From the NCBI GenBank assembly GCA_944322975.1, contig CALUQS010000026.1:1-35490 (forward strand): a stretch of 35,490 bases of DNA, read 5' to 3'. The stretch's first letter is position 1, and each line of letters starts with the position of its first letter. The position numbers and the translations under genes were made by a program. Positions 13,364-22,271 of the stretch are shown here, piece after piece. Below the pieces are notes generated by a model, which was not told where the DNA came from, did no database searches, and saw only the letters and a program-made list of their open reading frames with translations. The stretch is from Candidatus Gastranaerophilales bacterium (GTDB taxonomy: Bacteria; Cyanobacteriota; Vampirovibrionia; Gastranaerophilales; Gastranaerophilaceae).

Positions 13364-14467
13364 TTATATTACCTCGATTTCTGCTTGGAGGCTGCCGGCT
13401 TCTCTTAACGCCTGCAAAATTGATATTAAATCAATCGGAGCTACGCCTATAGCATTAAGAGCCCTTACTAAATCATTGAGAGTGCTGTTTGCCGGCATGG
13501 TGACGAGACTGCCCGTGCCTTTGTTAACAGATATTGCGCTGTTAGCAAAAGGTGTTGTTGAGCCGCCGGTAAAAGGTTCCGGCTGGGAAATCTGGTTTGT
13601 GGTCTGAACGGTAACGGTAATATTCCCGTGAGCAACCGCTGCCGGAAGAAGTTTTACTTCGCTGCCTATAACTACAGTACCTGTTCTTTCATTTACAACG
13701 ACTCTGGCTTTGTCGTTTGTTGCATCTACCATCATATTTTCAAGTATTGAAAGGAAAGCAATTCTGTCATTGTTAAATTTTGCAGGAATTGCAACTTTAA
13801 TACTTGAGCCGTCCATAGCCTTTGCCTGTGTAACATTTTTGCTGATTGCGTTTGCAACCCTTGTTGCCATTGTATAATCCGACCTGTCAAGAAGAAGTGT
13901 CAGAGAGTTTTCATCCCCTATAGTTGTGTTTATATCTCTTTCAACAATACCGCCTCTCGGGATTCTGCCTGTTGTAGTGATTGCGGTTCTTGTGCTGGAT
14001 CCGTTAGAGTCTTTTGAGATACCGCCTACAGAAACAGGCCCCTGACCTATAGCAACAATTTCACCGTTTGGGGCTCGCAATTGGGTTTGAACAAGCACAC
14101 CGCCTTCAAGGCTTTTTGCGTCTGCCATTGTAGAAACAGTTAAGTCTATCTGGTCGCCGTTTTTAGCAAACGGGGGAACTGTAGCTGTTACCAGTACCGC
14201 AGCAGATGAACCTTTCTGGATATAGTTTGACTGTTCAATTACCGTACCGAGGTTTTTTAATAACATCTGGTTTGTAATCTGGGTTGAACGGGAGTTGTCG
14301 CCTGTACCGGGCAAACCTACAACAACACCGTAACCGACAAGCTGGTTATTTCTTACCCCTTTTACGTGGGCAATATCTTTGATTCTTACCATTGCAGAAA
14401 TTGCCTGTATAGGGAACAACCCTGTCATCATTAATGTTATTAAAAGTATTGTGAATAATTTTTTCAT
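13364..14467 (-). CDS. flgI: Flagellar P-ring protein FlgI
   Basis: Periplasmic P-ring subunit surrounding the rod in the peptidoglycan. Of 367 residues, 1-25 form a Sec signal peptide (KLFTILLITLMMTGLFPIQAISA) and the mature part begins VRIKDIAHVKGVRNNQLVGYG with VGLPGTGDNS, the family signature. Later conserved parts include QIDLTVSTMADAKSLEGGVL and VVNERTGTVVIG. Size is standard. A P ring implies a diderm cell. It lies 26 bases after flgH. Confidence 0.96.
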   Translation of the reverse strand: MKKLFTILLITLMMTGLFPIQAISAMVRIKDIAHVKGVRNNQLVGYGVVVGLPGTGDNSRSTQITNQMLLKNLGTVIEQSNYIQKGSSAAVLVTATVPPFAKNGDQIDLTVSTMADAKSLEGGVLVQTQLRAPNGEIVAIGQGPVSVGGISKDSNGSSTRTAITTTGRIPRGGIVERDINTTIGDENSLTLLLDRSDYTMATRVANAISKNVTQAKAMDGSSIKVAIPAKFNNDRIAFLSILENMMVDATNDKARVVVNERTGTVVIGSEVKLLPAAVAHGNITVTVQTTNQISQPEPFTGGSTTPFANSAISVNKGTGSLVTMPANSTLNDLVRALNAIGVAPIDLISILQALREAGSLQAEIEVI

Positions 14468-14493
14468 TTTATTATCCTGTTTTTGTTTAACTA

Positions 14494-15135
14494 TTAGAAC
14501 AGATATCTTACTGCTCTGTTGATAAATCCTTCGTTGCCTGCTCTTGTTACGGAACCTTTGCCTGCTAATGCAAATTGAAGGTTAGCAACATTTCTTGAGC
14601 TTACCTCGCCGTTTTCGTCAATCCATCTGGGGTCAACAACTCCGCTTACGAGAAAATCCACTCTTTCTGTTCCGTTCAATATTGTCTTTTTGCCCTGCAC
14701 CATCAGGTTGCCGTTAGGTAAAAGCTGTACGACCTGTACCGTTACATAATCTGTTACACCCATTGAACGCTGGTTTGAAGTTGTACTCTCAACTGTGTTT
14801 GACCCGCCAAAGTTGTTAAACTGATTATTTAAAGGTGTTCCGGGTAAAATTTTATTCAAAAAATTAGTAAAGTTGTCTACTGTGTTGGAAGACCTGTCTG
14901 CCGTATAATTTAGTGAATCGTTTACGGTAATGGTTTCATTTAAAACGATTGTCACAAGGTCGCCTACAGAACGAGCCCTTACGCTGCCAAAGAGAGATTT
15001 AGGCTCTGCATAAAACGACTGTGAGGCACCCAATACGTATAATGATTCCGATTTTGCCGCCTGTATACCTGACAGCACCATTAAAAATGCCGTAAGCACT
15101 ATTATTATTTTTTTTGTATTTTTAATCTTAGCCAT
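14494..15135 (-). CDS. flgH: Flagellar L-ring protein FlgH, non-lipidated form
   Basis: Outer-membrane L-ring subunit (213 residues). Family motifs are clear: SLFGSVRARSVGDLVTIVLNET, then NGNLMVQGKKTILNGTE and VVDPRWIDENGEVSS...LQFALAGKGSV. The N-terminal signal (KKIIIVLTAFLMVLSGIQA) lacks the cysteine of a lipobox: the sequence runs L-S-G-I where L-S-G-C would be expected, so it appears to be cleaved by signal peptidase I rather than lipidated. In most diderms FlgH is a lipoprotein. It is followed by flgI with a 26-base gap. Confidence 0.94.
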   Translation of the reverse strand: MAKIKNTKKIIIVLTAFLMVLSGIQAAKSESLYVLGASQSFYAEPKSLFGSVRARSVGDLVTIVLNETITVNDSLNYTADRSSNTVDNFTNFLNKILPGTPLNNQFNNFGGSNTVESTTSNQRSMGVTDYVTVQVVQLLPNGNLMVQGKKTILNGTERVDFLVSGVVDPRWIDENGEVSSRNVANLQFALAGKGSVTRAGNEGFINRAVRYLF

Positions 15136-15165
15136 TTTTATTTTATCTCTCCCCTGAAAAAATTT

Positions 15166-15897
15166 TTATATTTGTACAAGCACCTGATTTATACCTATAA
15201 CCTCGCCTGTATATATTTTATTGAACCGTTTGTTTTTTACCTGAATCATATCGCCTTTGTTGCCCTGCATAAGCGCCGTGCCTTCCACGGTAACGTTAAG
15301 ATTGGAATTTGTTCTAAAATTAACGGTTACATTTGCATTTTTTACAACATCGGGTTTGGACATTGTGTATCTTTTAGTTATCAAATCCCCCGGATAAAAC
15401 ATTTTTTTTGCAACAAGTTCTTTTGATATATCGTTTGCGTTTACGGTATTTTCTAAATTACCGCTTATATCCACTTTTTTAAACTCAACCGACTGCAGCG
15501 GTATAACTTTGTCCCTTGCAATAACTTCTTTTGCTACAGCCACATATTTGTAAGCTCTTGTTTCCACAGGCACGTAGTATGTTCTGGCATAGACGTTATT
15601 TACCTTGATATTTACTTTCTTAAACTCTTTTGCGCTCATGTTGTTATACGCATTGTTAACAATCTCAACGCTTACATTTCCGTCAGGAAGATTGAAACTC
15701 TGAATGGGAATATGTCCGACAGAAATTTCACAATCGTCAATGTCATATTTTTCCAAATCTTTTTTAGCCTGAGCAGCTACCAGAGATTTAAATTTGTCAG
15801 ATGAAAGTGTCTGAGCCTGACACTGCGAAGAGAGCAAAGTCAGAGACAGACCCGCTAAAGATAAAACTATTAAAGATGTTTTGATTAATTCTTTCAT
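15166..15897 (-). CDS. flgA: P-ring assembly chaperone FlgA
   Basis: Periplasmic chaperone for P-ring assembly. The 243-residue protein has a signal peptide (residues 1-28, LIKTSLIVLSLAGLSLTLLS) and the SAF domain of FlgA in its C-terminal half: AKEVIARDKVIPLQSVEFKKV, then LVAKKMFYPGDLITKRYT and the final MQGNKGDMIQVKNKRFNKI with TGEVIGINQVLVQI. The N-terminal part is divergent, as usual. It lies between flgG and flgH, the common order. A cysteine at 26 is not in lipobox context (SSQC). Confidence 0.9.
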   Translation of the reverse strand: MKELIKTSLIVLSLAGLSLTLLSSQCQAQTLSSDKFKSLVAAQAKKDLEKYDIDDCEISVGHIPIQSFNLPDGNVSVEIVNNAYNNMSAKEFKKVNIKVNNVYARTYYVPVETRAYKYVAVAKEVIARDKVIPLQSVEFKKVDISGNLENTVNANDISKELVAKKMFYPGDLITKRYTMSKPDVVKNANVTVNFRTNSNLNVTVEGTALMQGNKGDMIQVKNKRFNKIYTGEVIGINQVLVQI

Positions 15898-15916
15898 TTT
15901 GCTTTCTTTTTAATTA

Positions 15917-16705
15917 TTAGCTGACTATCTGGTTGGTTGTTCTTAATATATCCGATGCTGCCGTGATGATTTTTGAGTTTGTTTCAAACGCTCTTTCTGC
16001 TTTGATTAAGTTAATCATCTCATCAACAATCTGGACGTTAGAACCTTCTATAAATGCCTGCTGGATAGAGCCTAAACCGTCCTGATCAGGAGTTCCCGGA
16101 ATTGGAGTACCTGATGCCGGAGTTTCTACAAACAGGTTGTGGCCTATAGACAACAATCCTGAAGGGTTCTGAAATCTTACAAGCTGTATTTGACCGACAA
16201 TTGTCTGGGTGTTATCGTTGCCGACTTTAACCGATACGTTGCCGTCCGGTGTAATATTTACCTCGGTAGTGTTTTGAGGAATTGTAATTTGCGGCTGCAA
16301 TAAGTAGCCGTCTGAAGTACAAAGCTGACCTACAGCGTCAGGCGCAAAAGAGCCGTCTCGTGTGTAAGCCAGAGTTCCGTCGGGTCTTACAATCTGAAAA
16401 AAGCCTTCGCCTTCTATAGCCATATCGTACTTGTTGCCGGTACTTTGCATTACCCCGCCTGTCATAACTTTTCTTGTTGCTGAGGTTTTTACCCCGAGTC
16501 CTATTTCCACACCGACAGGCTGATACGTACCCTGGGTAATCATCGCACCCGGAGTCCTTATTGCTGTTGACAACAGGTCTTGAAATTCCGCTCTGGATTT
16601 TTTAAAACCTGCTGTATTAACGTTAGCAACGTTGTTAGCCACAACGTCCAAATTGTTTTGTTGTGCTATCATACCTGTTGCTGCTGTTGTTAGCGATCTT
16701 AACAT
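15917..16705 (-). CDS. flgG: Flagellar distal rod protein FlgG
   Basis: Distal rod subunit, 262 residues, the family's normal length. It starts MLRSLTTAATGMIAQQNNLDVVANNVANVNTAGFKKSRAEFQDLL, which holds the flagellar rod/hook N-terminal motif. The middle reads GEGFFQIVRPDGTLAYTRDGSF, and the C-terminus QIVDEMINLIKAERAFETNSKI is the partner motif. The insert LLSTAIRTPG after AEFQDL is FlgG-typical and separates it from FlgF. Exported by the flagellar apparatus with no cleaved signal. Lies 28 bases after flgF. Confidence 0.96.
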   Translation of the reverse strand: MLRSLTTAATGMIAQQNNLDVVANNVANVNTAGFKKSRAEFQDLLSTAIRTPGAMITQGTYQPVGVEIGLGVKTSATRKVMTGGVMQSTGNKYDMAIEGEGFFQIVRPDGTLAYTRDGSFAPDAVGQLCTSDGYLLQPQITIPQNTTEVNITPDGNVSVKVGNDNTQTIVGQIQLVRFQNPSGLLSIGHNLFVETPASGTPIPGTPDQDGLGSIQQAFIEGSNVQIVDEMINLIKAERAFETNSKIITAASDILRTTNQIVS

Positions 16706-16733
16706 TTTATTTTATCTCCCGTAGATTATTTTT

Positions 16734-17549
16734 TTATGAATTTAGCCTGCCAAGTGTTATTGTTTGCGACAGCTGGTTTGATTTTTCTCTTACCAGTGTG
16801 CTCAAGGTTTCGTAATTTCTTGAAACATTGATAGAATTTATCATTTCATTGATTACATTTGCGTTAGAAAGCTCTATTGCACCCTGCTGGATAGAGAACT
16901 TTTGTGCCCGTAATTCAGGGTTAGTGTTTATATCTTTTGGAATATACATTGATGTGCCTATAGCCATCATGTTATCTTTGTCCGCAAAATCAAAGATTCC
17001 GATTCTTTGTAAAGCCTGTGTGTTTTCGTTTCTCGTTGCGACAATCATACCGTCTTCATTAACCGTCAATTGTTTTTCCGAGCTTATGTTCAACTCGACC
17101 ATATTTAGACGTATTGGCTGATTAAGCTCATCTAAAACAAGATTTCCCTGCATATCTGTTAAAAGATTTTGAGAATTTATGCAAAAGGAACCGTTTCTTG
17201 TGTACATAATACTTCCGTCCGGTGCTCTCAATTTAAAGAAACCGTCGCCTTCAATCCCCAAATCAAGCGGGTTGTCTGTTCTTGATAATGTTCCTTGAGA
17301 AAATTCATGTACAAGTTTGTTTGTTACAGAGCCCATGCTTATTTCCCCGACAAGTCTGCCGTCGTGGTTTTTGGGATTATTTCTTTCAACCGGTTCTTCT
17401 ATCAAAGCGTTATAAACGTTTCTGAAAGACAGACCTTCTTTTTTATAACCTGCTGTGTTTACATTGGCTATGTTGTTGGCGATAGAATCCTGAAAATCAA
17501 TCAGGCTCATCATACCTTTTGCTGCTATGTCGATACCTCTTGAAATCAA
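16734..17549 (-). CDS. flgF: Flagellar proximal rod protein FlgF
   Basis: Rod protein of the FlgG/FlgF family, 271 residues. N-terminal motif ISRGIDIAAKGMMSLIDFQDSIANNIANVNTAGYKKEG, central GDGFFKLRAPDGSIMYTRNGSF, C-terminal ANVINEMINSINVSRNYETLSTL. The diverged N-terminus and the position immediately before flgG argue for FlgF, but it could be a second FlgG-type rod protein. Its start overlaps the end of the transglycosylase gene by four bases (ATGA-type), so translation is coupled. Confidence 0.88.
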   Translation of the reverse strand: MISRGIDIAAKGMMSLIDFQDSIANNIANVNTAGYKKEGLSFRNVYNALIEEPVERNNPKNHDGRLVGEISMGSVTNKLVHEFSQGTLSRTDNPLDLGIEGDGFFKLRAPDGSIMYTRNGSFCINSQNLLTDMQGNLVLDELNQPIRLNMVELNISSEKQLTVNEDGMIVATRNENTQALQRIGIFDFADKDNMMAIGTSMYIPKDINTNPELRAQKFSIQQGAIELSNANVINEMINSINVSRNYETLSTLVREKSNQLSQTITLGRLNS

Positions 17550-18163
17550 GGCTTACCTCCCTGTGCAGAGTACTGCTGGTACATACTCATTATATTTTTA
17601 ACGTAATTCTGGGTTTCTTTATACGGCGGGATGCCGTTATATTTTGTGACTGCGTTAGGGCCGGCATTATATGCGGCAAGAGCAAGTGTTTTGTCCCCGC
17701 CGAATCTGTCTAAAAGCCCTTTTAAATATTTTGTGCCGCCGGCAATGTTTTGTTCCGGATCATAGGCGTCTTTTACCCCTAAAGAGTTTGCAGTTGCAGG
17801 CATAAGCTGCATTAACCCCATTGCACCGCAATGAGAAGTTACATCGCTTTGAAATCCTGATTCCTGTTTTATAACAGCCTTCACAAATGCGCTATCCAGA
17901 CCGTTTTTTGCGGAATACTCTTCAATAAGCGCGTCAATATCAACATTGCCGTCAGGTGTTGAGGCCAAGCCGCTGGAAAATATTTTTTGTGCAAACGGTG
18001 TATCTTTTATTTTTTGCGGTTTTGATGACATATTTGCGTCAAGAATTTTTTGAAAATCCTGAGAAGAACTGACAGGACTGCTGCCAAAAGAAGATAAGCT
18101 GTTGAAAGTGCTTTCAATAGCCTGTATACGTCTTAGAGTAATATCTAATCCCGTGAGTTCCAC
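17546..18163 (-). CDS. Flagellar-operon lytic transglycosylase (SLT domain)
   Basis: The 205-residue protein has a disordered Ser/Lys-rich N-terminal ~70 residues and an SLT/goose-lysozyme-like domain at ~80-200: VKAVIKQESGFQSD with the catalytic E101, GAMGLMQLMPATANSLGV, and ALAAYNAGPNAVTKYNGIPPY. It cleaves peptidoglycan glycan strands. As first gene of the rod/ring operon and next to a single-domain FlgJ, it probably opens the wall for the rod, like SltF of Rhodobacter. No hydrophobic signal peptide is present, so export may be through the flagellar apparatus (inference). The start is GTG, with AGGA upstream at a workable distance. Confidence 0.88.
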   Translation of the reverse strand: MELTGLDITLRRIQAIESTFNSLSSFGSSPVSSSQDFQKILDANMSSKPQKIKDTPFAQKIFSSGLASTPDGNVDIDALIEEYSAKNGLDSAFVKAVIKQESGFQSDVTSHCGAMGLMQLMPATANSLGVKDAYDPEQNIAGGTKYLKGLLDRFGGDKTLALAAYNAGPNAVTKYNGIPPYKETQNYVKNIMSMYQQYSAQGGKP

Positions 18164-18202
18164 TATACTTTGTTCCTGCCCAAGTTAATTTATTGACTTA
18201 CC

Positions 18203-18222
18203 ATTATAAGGAAGATATTATA
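18203..18222 (-). promoter_or_regulatory. Candidate -10 boxes for flagellar operon
   Basis: Two TATAAT hexamers on the minus strand (plus-strand ATTATA at 18203-18208 and 18217-18222) lie 40-60 bases before the GTG start at 18163. No good -35 partner or sigma-28 or sigma-54 signature was found. They suggest housekeeping-type transcription of the operon. Confidence 0.4.
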
Positions 18223-18288
18223 CTCCCTCATACATAAAGTTACTCTATATGAAGTATTTTCTCATCGACCGTATGATTGAAATTTTTA

Positions 18289-18320
18289 AACAGACATTGA
18301 CCATCTGGTCAATGTCTGTT
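18289..18320 (-). terminator. Strong hairpin, probable terminator of FkbM/secA transcript
   Basis: AACAGACATTGACCA (18289-18303) and TGGTCAATGTCTGTT (18306-18320) form a perfect 15-bp inverted repeat with almost no loop (in RNA a 4-base loop). On the minus strand it is followed by TTTAAAAATTT, a partial T-tract. It is 55 bases past the FkbM gene stop and separates it from the flagellar operon promoter. Confidence 0.6.
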
Positions 18321-18375
18321 GTCTATACAAAAAACATTACACATATAATAAAAATTAACTTGCAAATAATAAAGA

Positions 18376-19311
18376 TTATTCAGTCAATTCAGGCTGTGCA
18401 AACAGCAAGGGAAATTTATTATTTTTTGTTTCGGGAATAATTTTGCACCCGTAATTAAAGTTATTAAATTTATTTATAAAATAATTCGTATCAGGCGCAG
18501 ATTTTTCGTTATTATGAATTTCTATTATAAATTTAGGTCTGAATTTATTAATAAAATCGTCAATATTTTCAAAAAGTGCGTATTCGCTGCCTTCTATATC
18601 CATTTTAATAGCTGTAACTTTTTCCAGATTATACTCGCTGCATATATCATAGAGAGAATATGCCTGTACTTTCACTACTTCTGTTTTTACAGAGCGAAAT
18701 TTATCCACACACGACCCCAGTGATGAATCCTGAGAAAACACAAGTTCCTGCTTTTGCGTCCATACTGCACAATTTAGCGGGATAATATTGTTAAGGTTCC
18801 ATTGTTTTATATTTTTGCATAATATTTCATAATTCAATTTATCAGGTTCTACAGCTAAAATTTTTGCGTTATTGTTTGCTTTTTGGGATAAATACAAAGC
18901 CGACAAACCGCAATTTGCACCTAAATCAAAAATAACATCACCTTCTTGAGGTTTTAGATAGTCTGTATAAACATTAACAGACCTCATATCCTCAGGCAAA
19001 TACGAACAGTTGTAAACTAAATCATTTTTTAGATAATGTTGTTTTAACTCAGAAAAATCAAAAATTTCGCAATTGTTTTCAATCCCGTCGGGTTTTATAT
19101 GCGATGTATACTCTTCCCAGTCTTTGATTACATCAAAAGCATAAATTTTTGATTTAGCCGGAAGTATAAATTTTTGATTTTTATTTTTCAATATAACTTT
19201 TTGGTTATCAACACTTGTACAAACCCTGCCGGATAACAGACCGTATAGGTTAGTCGCAAGATAAAATACAGAATTGTTGCTTATAATTAAATTTTTTATA
19301 AGTTGCAGCAA
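18376..19311 (-). CDS. FkbM-family methyltransferase
   Basis: A 311-residue SAM-dependent methyltransferase. The Rossmann motif I is GDVIFDLGANCGLSALYLS (~residues 118-136), motif II AKILAVEPDKLNYEIL, and the FkbM-typical ITAIKMDIEGSEYALFE-like stretch (VTAIKMDIEGSEY) follows. The last third has FRPKFIIEIHN. FkbM proteins O-methylate sugars, polyketides or cell-surface glycans, but the substrate cannot be read here. The N-terminal ~115 residues are not conserved with anything I recognise. It begins three bases after the secA stop, so it is probably co-transcribed with secA. Confidence 0.85.
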   Translation of the reverse strand: MLQLIKNLIISNNSVFYLATNLYGLLSGRVCTSVDNQKVILKNKNQKFILPAKSKIYAFDVIKDWEEYTSHIKPDGIENNCEIFDFSELKQHYLKNDLVYNCSYLPEDMRSVNVYTDYLKPQEGDVIFDLGANCGLSALYLSQKANNNAKILAVEPDKLNYEILCKNIKQWNLNNIIPLNCAVWTQKQELVFSQDSSLGSCVDKFRSVKTEVVKVQAYSLYDICSEYNLEKVTAIKMDIEGSEYALFENIDDFINKFRPKFIIEIHNNEKSAPDTNYFINKFNNFNYGCKIIPETKNNKFPLLFAQPELTE

Positions 19312-19314
19312 AAT

Positions 19315-22116
19315 TTATTCTCCTTTTCCGCAGCAATTTTTGTATTTTTTCCCGCTTCCGCAAGGGCACGGGTCATTTCTTCCAACTTTATTTGCATTAT
19401 GTATTGGAGAATTAACATTTTGCAGCTCCTCTTCAGAAGGAGGCTGGAAAGTTTGTGCAGCTTGAGAAAGCTGGGTTTCTATCACATCATCGTCACGTCT
19501 GTTAACAATCTGCACTCCGAATCTTGTTCTGTATAAATATTTTACGGTTTCAGACTGGATATCATGCATCATGTTGTTAAATAAATCGTATGCCTCGCGT
19601 TTGTATTCAATGAGCGGGTCTTTTTGTCCGTAAGCCCTTAATCCGATGCCGTCACGCAGCATATCAATATTGTGAAGATGGTCTATCCATTTGTTATCTA
19701 CAACCCTGAGAAGTATGTCTTTTTCAATATGCCTCATAACATTGTGAGCAGAAAAAGGTTCTTCAGGTTCAAAAACAGGTTCATACTGCTGCTGGATATC
19801 GTTATAGAATCTTATTGTGTCTTCTTCATGTTCTCTGTATACATCAATAGCCAGTTTTTTAAGTTTTTCAAAGATTGAATCATAGCTTAAGCCCTGAAAA
19901 TCTTTTACTTCCAGATAGTTAAGCTGCGGAATGAGCGAATGAATCTCTTTTACCATGCTGAGCATATCGTCATAAATATATTCCTGCGGGTTTTGTCCGG
20001 GGTTGATATAGCTTTTTATGATTCGGTCTATTTCGCATTCAATCATATAGTATATATCAGCAGTAAGGTCTTCGCCTTTGAGTACGCGGCGTCTTTGCTG
20101 ATAGAATTTTTCTCTTTGAATATTCATAACATCGTCATATTCAAGCACGCTTTTTCTTATATCAAAGTGATAAGTTTCAACCTTTCTTTGAGAAGCCTCA
20201 ATCTGTCTTGTAATCAAACCTGATTCAATTGCCATGTCCTCTTCAACCTTAAGGGTATTCATAAGGTTAATAATATGCTGGCCGCCGAAGATTCTCATCA
20301 AATCATCTTCCAGTGAGAGGAAAAATCTTGTAGAACCGGGGTCGCCCTGTCTTGCGGCACGGCCTCTAAGCTGGTTGTCGATACGTCTGGATTCGTGTCT
20401 TTCTGTACCTATTACATGCAAGCCGCCTGCTTTGACAACTTTTTCGTGTTCTGCTTCGGTAATAGCTTTAGCGGCTTTTAGCGCAGCCTCTTTTAAAGTT
20501 GCATAATCCGGATGTTCGCTAGTAATCCCTCTTTTATCAAGCTCTTCTTTTGCCAGATATTCAGGGTTACCGCCTAAGAGAATATCTGTACCTCGACCGG
20601 CCATATTGGTTGCAATTGTAACAGCCCCGTATCTTCCGGCCTGTGCAATAATGTATGCTTCTTTTTCGTGATGTTTTGCGTTAAGAACGTTGTGCGGAAT
20701 GTTTTTTGCTCTCAAAAGAGAAGAAAGATATTCCGATTTATCAATACTTATTGTTCCTACAAGAACAGGTCTGCCGAGTTTATGCATTTGAAGAATTTCT
20801 TCAACAACAGCAAGATATTTTTGTTTTTGTGTCTTATATACCACATCCGGCAGATTTATTCTTATATCCGGTTTGTTTGTCGGGATTGTAGTAACCTCAA
20901 GGTTATAAATTTTCCCGAATTCTGCCTCTTCCGTCATTGCCGTGCCTGTCATGCCGGCAAGTTTTGGATAAAGCCTGAACAGATTCTGGAAGGTAATGCT
21001 GGCGAGGGTTTGGGTTTCGTCTTGAATTTCTACCCCCTCTTTTGCCTCAACCGCCTGATGCAGCCCGTCAGACCAGCGGCGCCCTTCCATAAGACGTCCG
21101 GTAAATTCATCAACAATTACAACTTCTCCGTTTTTAACAACATAGTCGGTATCTTTTTGATACAATTCTTTTGCCTTAAGGGCTTGCAGAAGATGATGAG
21201 CATATTGTGTATGAACATCAAAAAGATCTTCTATGCCCAAAAGTTCCTGAGCTCTATCTATACCGTCTTCAGAGAGAATTACGTTTTTATTTTTTTCATC
21301 AACTTCATAATCTACATCTTTTTTCAGCTGCGGAGCTATTTTAGCCATTACCTGATACAGTTGTGCCGACTGTTCAAGACGGCCTGAAATAATTAACGGG
21401 GTTCTGGCTTCGTCAATTAAAATAGAGTCAACCTCATCTATAATTGCATAGTTGTATGGACGCTGCACAAGCATATCAAGACTGCCGGCCATGTTGTCTC
21501 TCAGATAATCAAAGCCGAATTCATTATTTGTTCCGTATGTAATATCACAGGCATAGGCAGCTTTTTTGCGCTCGAATTCATAAGGGTCGCGGCCTTGATT
21601 TGAAAGTATTACACCGACTGACAGCCCGAGAAATCTGTAAATATTGCCCATCCACTCGCTGTCACGTTTTGCCAGATAGTCGTTAACAGTTATTACGTGA
21701 ACACCTTTGCCCGTAAGCGCATTAAGATAGGCAGGCAGTGTGGCAACAAGTGTTTTACCTTCACCTGTTCTCATTTCTGCAATGTGACCGTTATGCAAAA
21801 ATATGCCGCCTATAAGCTGGACATCAAAGTGACGCATGTTCAAAACACGTTTGCCGGCTTCTCTGACAACGGCAAAGGCTTCCGGTAAAATTTCATCAAG
21901 CGCTTTTTTTTCAAGTTCTCTGTCTTTTTTAAAGTCCGCAGAGTATTCCCTGTTTCTTAAATGTTCTTTAAATTCCTCGGTTTTTGCCCTGAGTTGTTCA
22001 TCCGATAGTTTTTCCATCTCGGGTTCAAGCTTATTAATATGCTCGATTACGGGCATAATTTTTTTAATTTTTTTCTGGTTGGGATCACCTAAAAGTTTTA
22101 AAAGCAAGTCTATCAT
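19315..22116 (-). CDS. secA: Preprotein translocase ATPase SecA
   Basis: Motor ATPase of Sec protein export. At 933 residues it is complete: Walker A at MRTGEGKTLVATLPAY (GEGKT 118-122), VHVITVNDYLAKRD, Walker B-like IIDEVDSILIDEARTPLI, the preprotein cross-linking region, TNMAGRGTDILLGGNPE, RGRAARQGDPGSTRFFLSLED, and helical scaffold/wing. The C-terminus carries the SEC-C zinc motif CPCGSGKKYKNCC used to bind SecB or ribosomes. ATG at 22116 with AAGGAA upstream. It leads a short unit with the FkbM methyltransferase gene. Confidence 0.98.
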   Translation of the reverse strand: MIDLLLKLLGDPNQKKIKKIMPVIEHINKLEPEMEKLSDEQLRAKTEEFKEHLRNREYSADFKKDRELEKKALDEILPEAFAVVREAGKRVLNMRHFDVQLIGGIFLHNGHIAEMRTGEGKTLVATLPAYLNALTGKGVHVITVNDYLAKRDSEWMGNIYRFLGLSVGVILSNQGRDPYEFERKKAAYACDITYGTNNEFGFDYLRDNMAGSLDMLVQRPYNYAIIDEVDSILIDEARTPLIISGRLEQSAQLYQVMAKIAPQLKKDVDYEVDEKNKNVILSEDGIDRAQELLGIEDLFDVHTQYAHHLLQALKAKELYQKDTDYVVKNGEVVIVDEFTGRLMEGRRWSDGLHQAVEAKEGVEIQDETQTLASITFQNLFRLYPKLAGMTGTAMTEEAEFGKIYNLEVTTIPTNKPDIRINLPDVVYKTQKQKYLAVVEEILQMHKLGRPVLVGTISIDKSEYLSSLLRAKNIPHNVLNAKHHEKEAYIIAQAGRYGAVTIATNMAGRGTDILLGGNPEYLAKEELDKRGITSEHPDYATLKEAALKAAKAITEAEHEKVVKAGGLHVIGTERHESRRIDNQLRGRAARQGDPGSTRFFLSLEDDLMRIFGGQHIINLMNTLKVEEDMAIESGLITRQIEASQRKVETYHFDIRKSVLEYDDVMNIQREKFYQQRRRVLKGEDLTADIYYMIECEIDRIIKSYINPGQNPQEYIYDDMLSMVKEIHSLIPQLNYLEVKDFQGLSYDSIFEKLKKLAIDVYREHEEDTIRFYNDIQQQYEPVFEPEEPFSAHNVMRHIEKDILLRVVDNKWIDHLHNIDMLRDGIGLRAYGQKDPLIEYKREAYDLFNNMMHDIQSETVKYLYRTRFGVQIVNRRDDDVIETQLSQAAQTFQPPSEEELQNVNSPIHNANKVGRNDPCPCGSGKKYKNCCGKGE

Positions 22117-22271
22117 TATATAAAAATTCCTTAAATCCTCAAGTCTATTTTTTATTTATACCAATTTTACCATGCACAGAGAATTTTGCACATAAAAAAT
22201 GTATAAAATACCCTTGTTTTTCCTGTTTGATAAACATAAACAGCCTTTACGCCGCAGCAAAACAGAACATT

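Noticed and set aside
20668..21387. A 239-codon plus-strand frame within secA
   Set aside because: It is antisense to a highly conserved gene and has a random Cys/Phe/Ile-rich composition.
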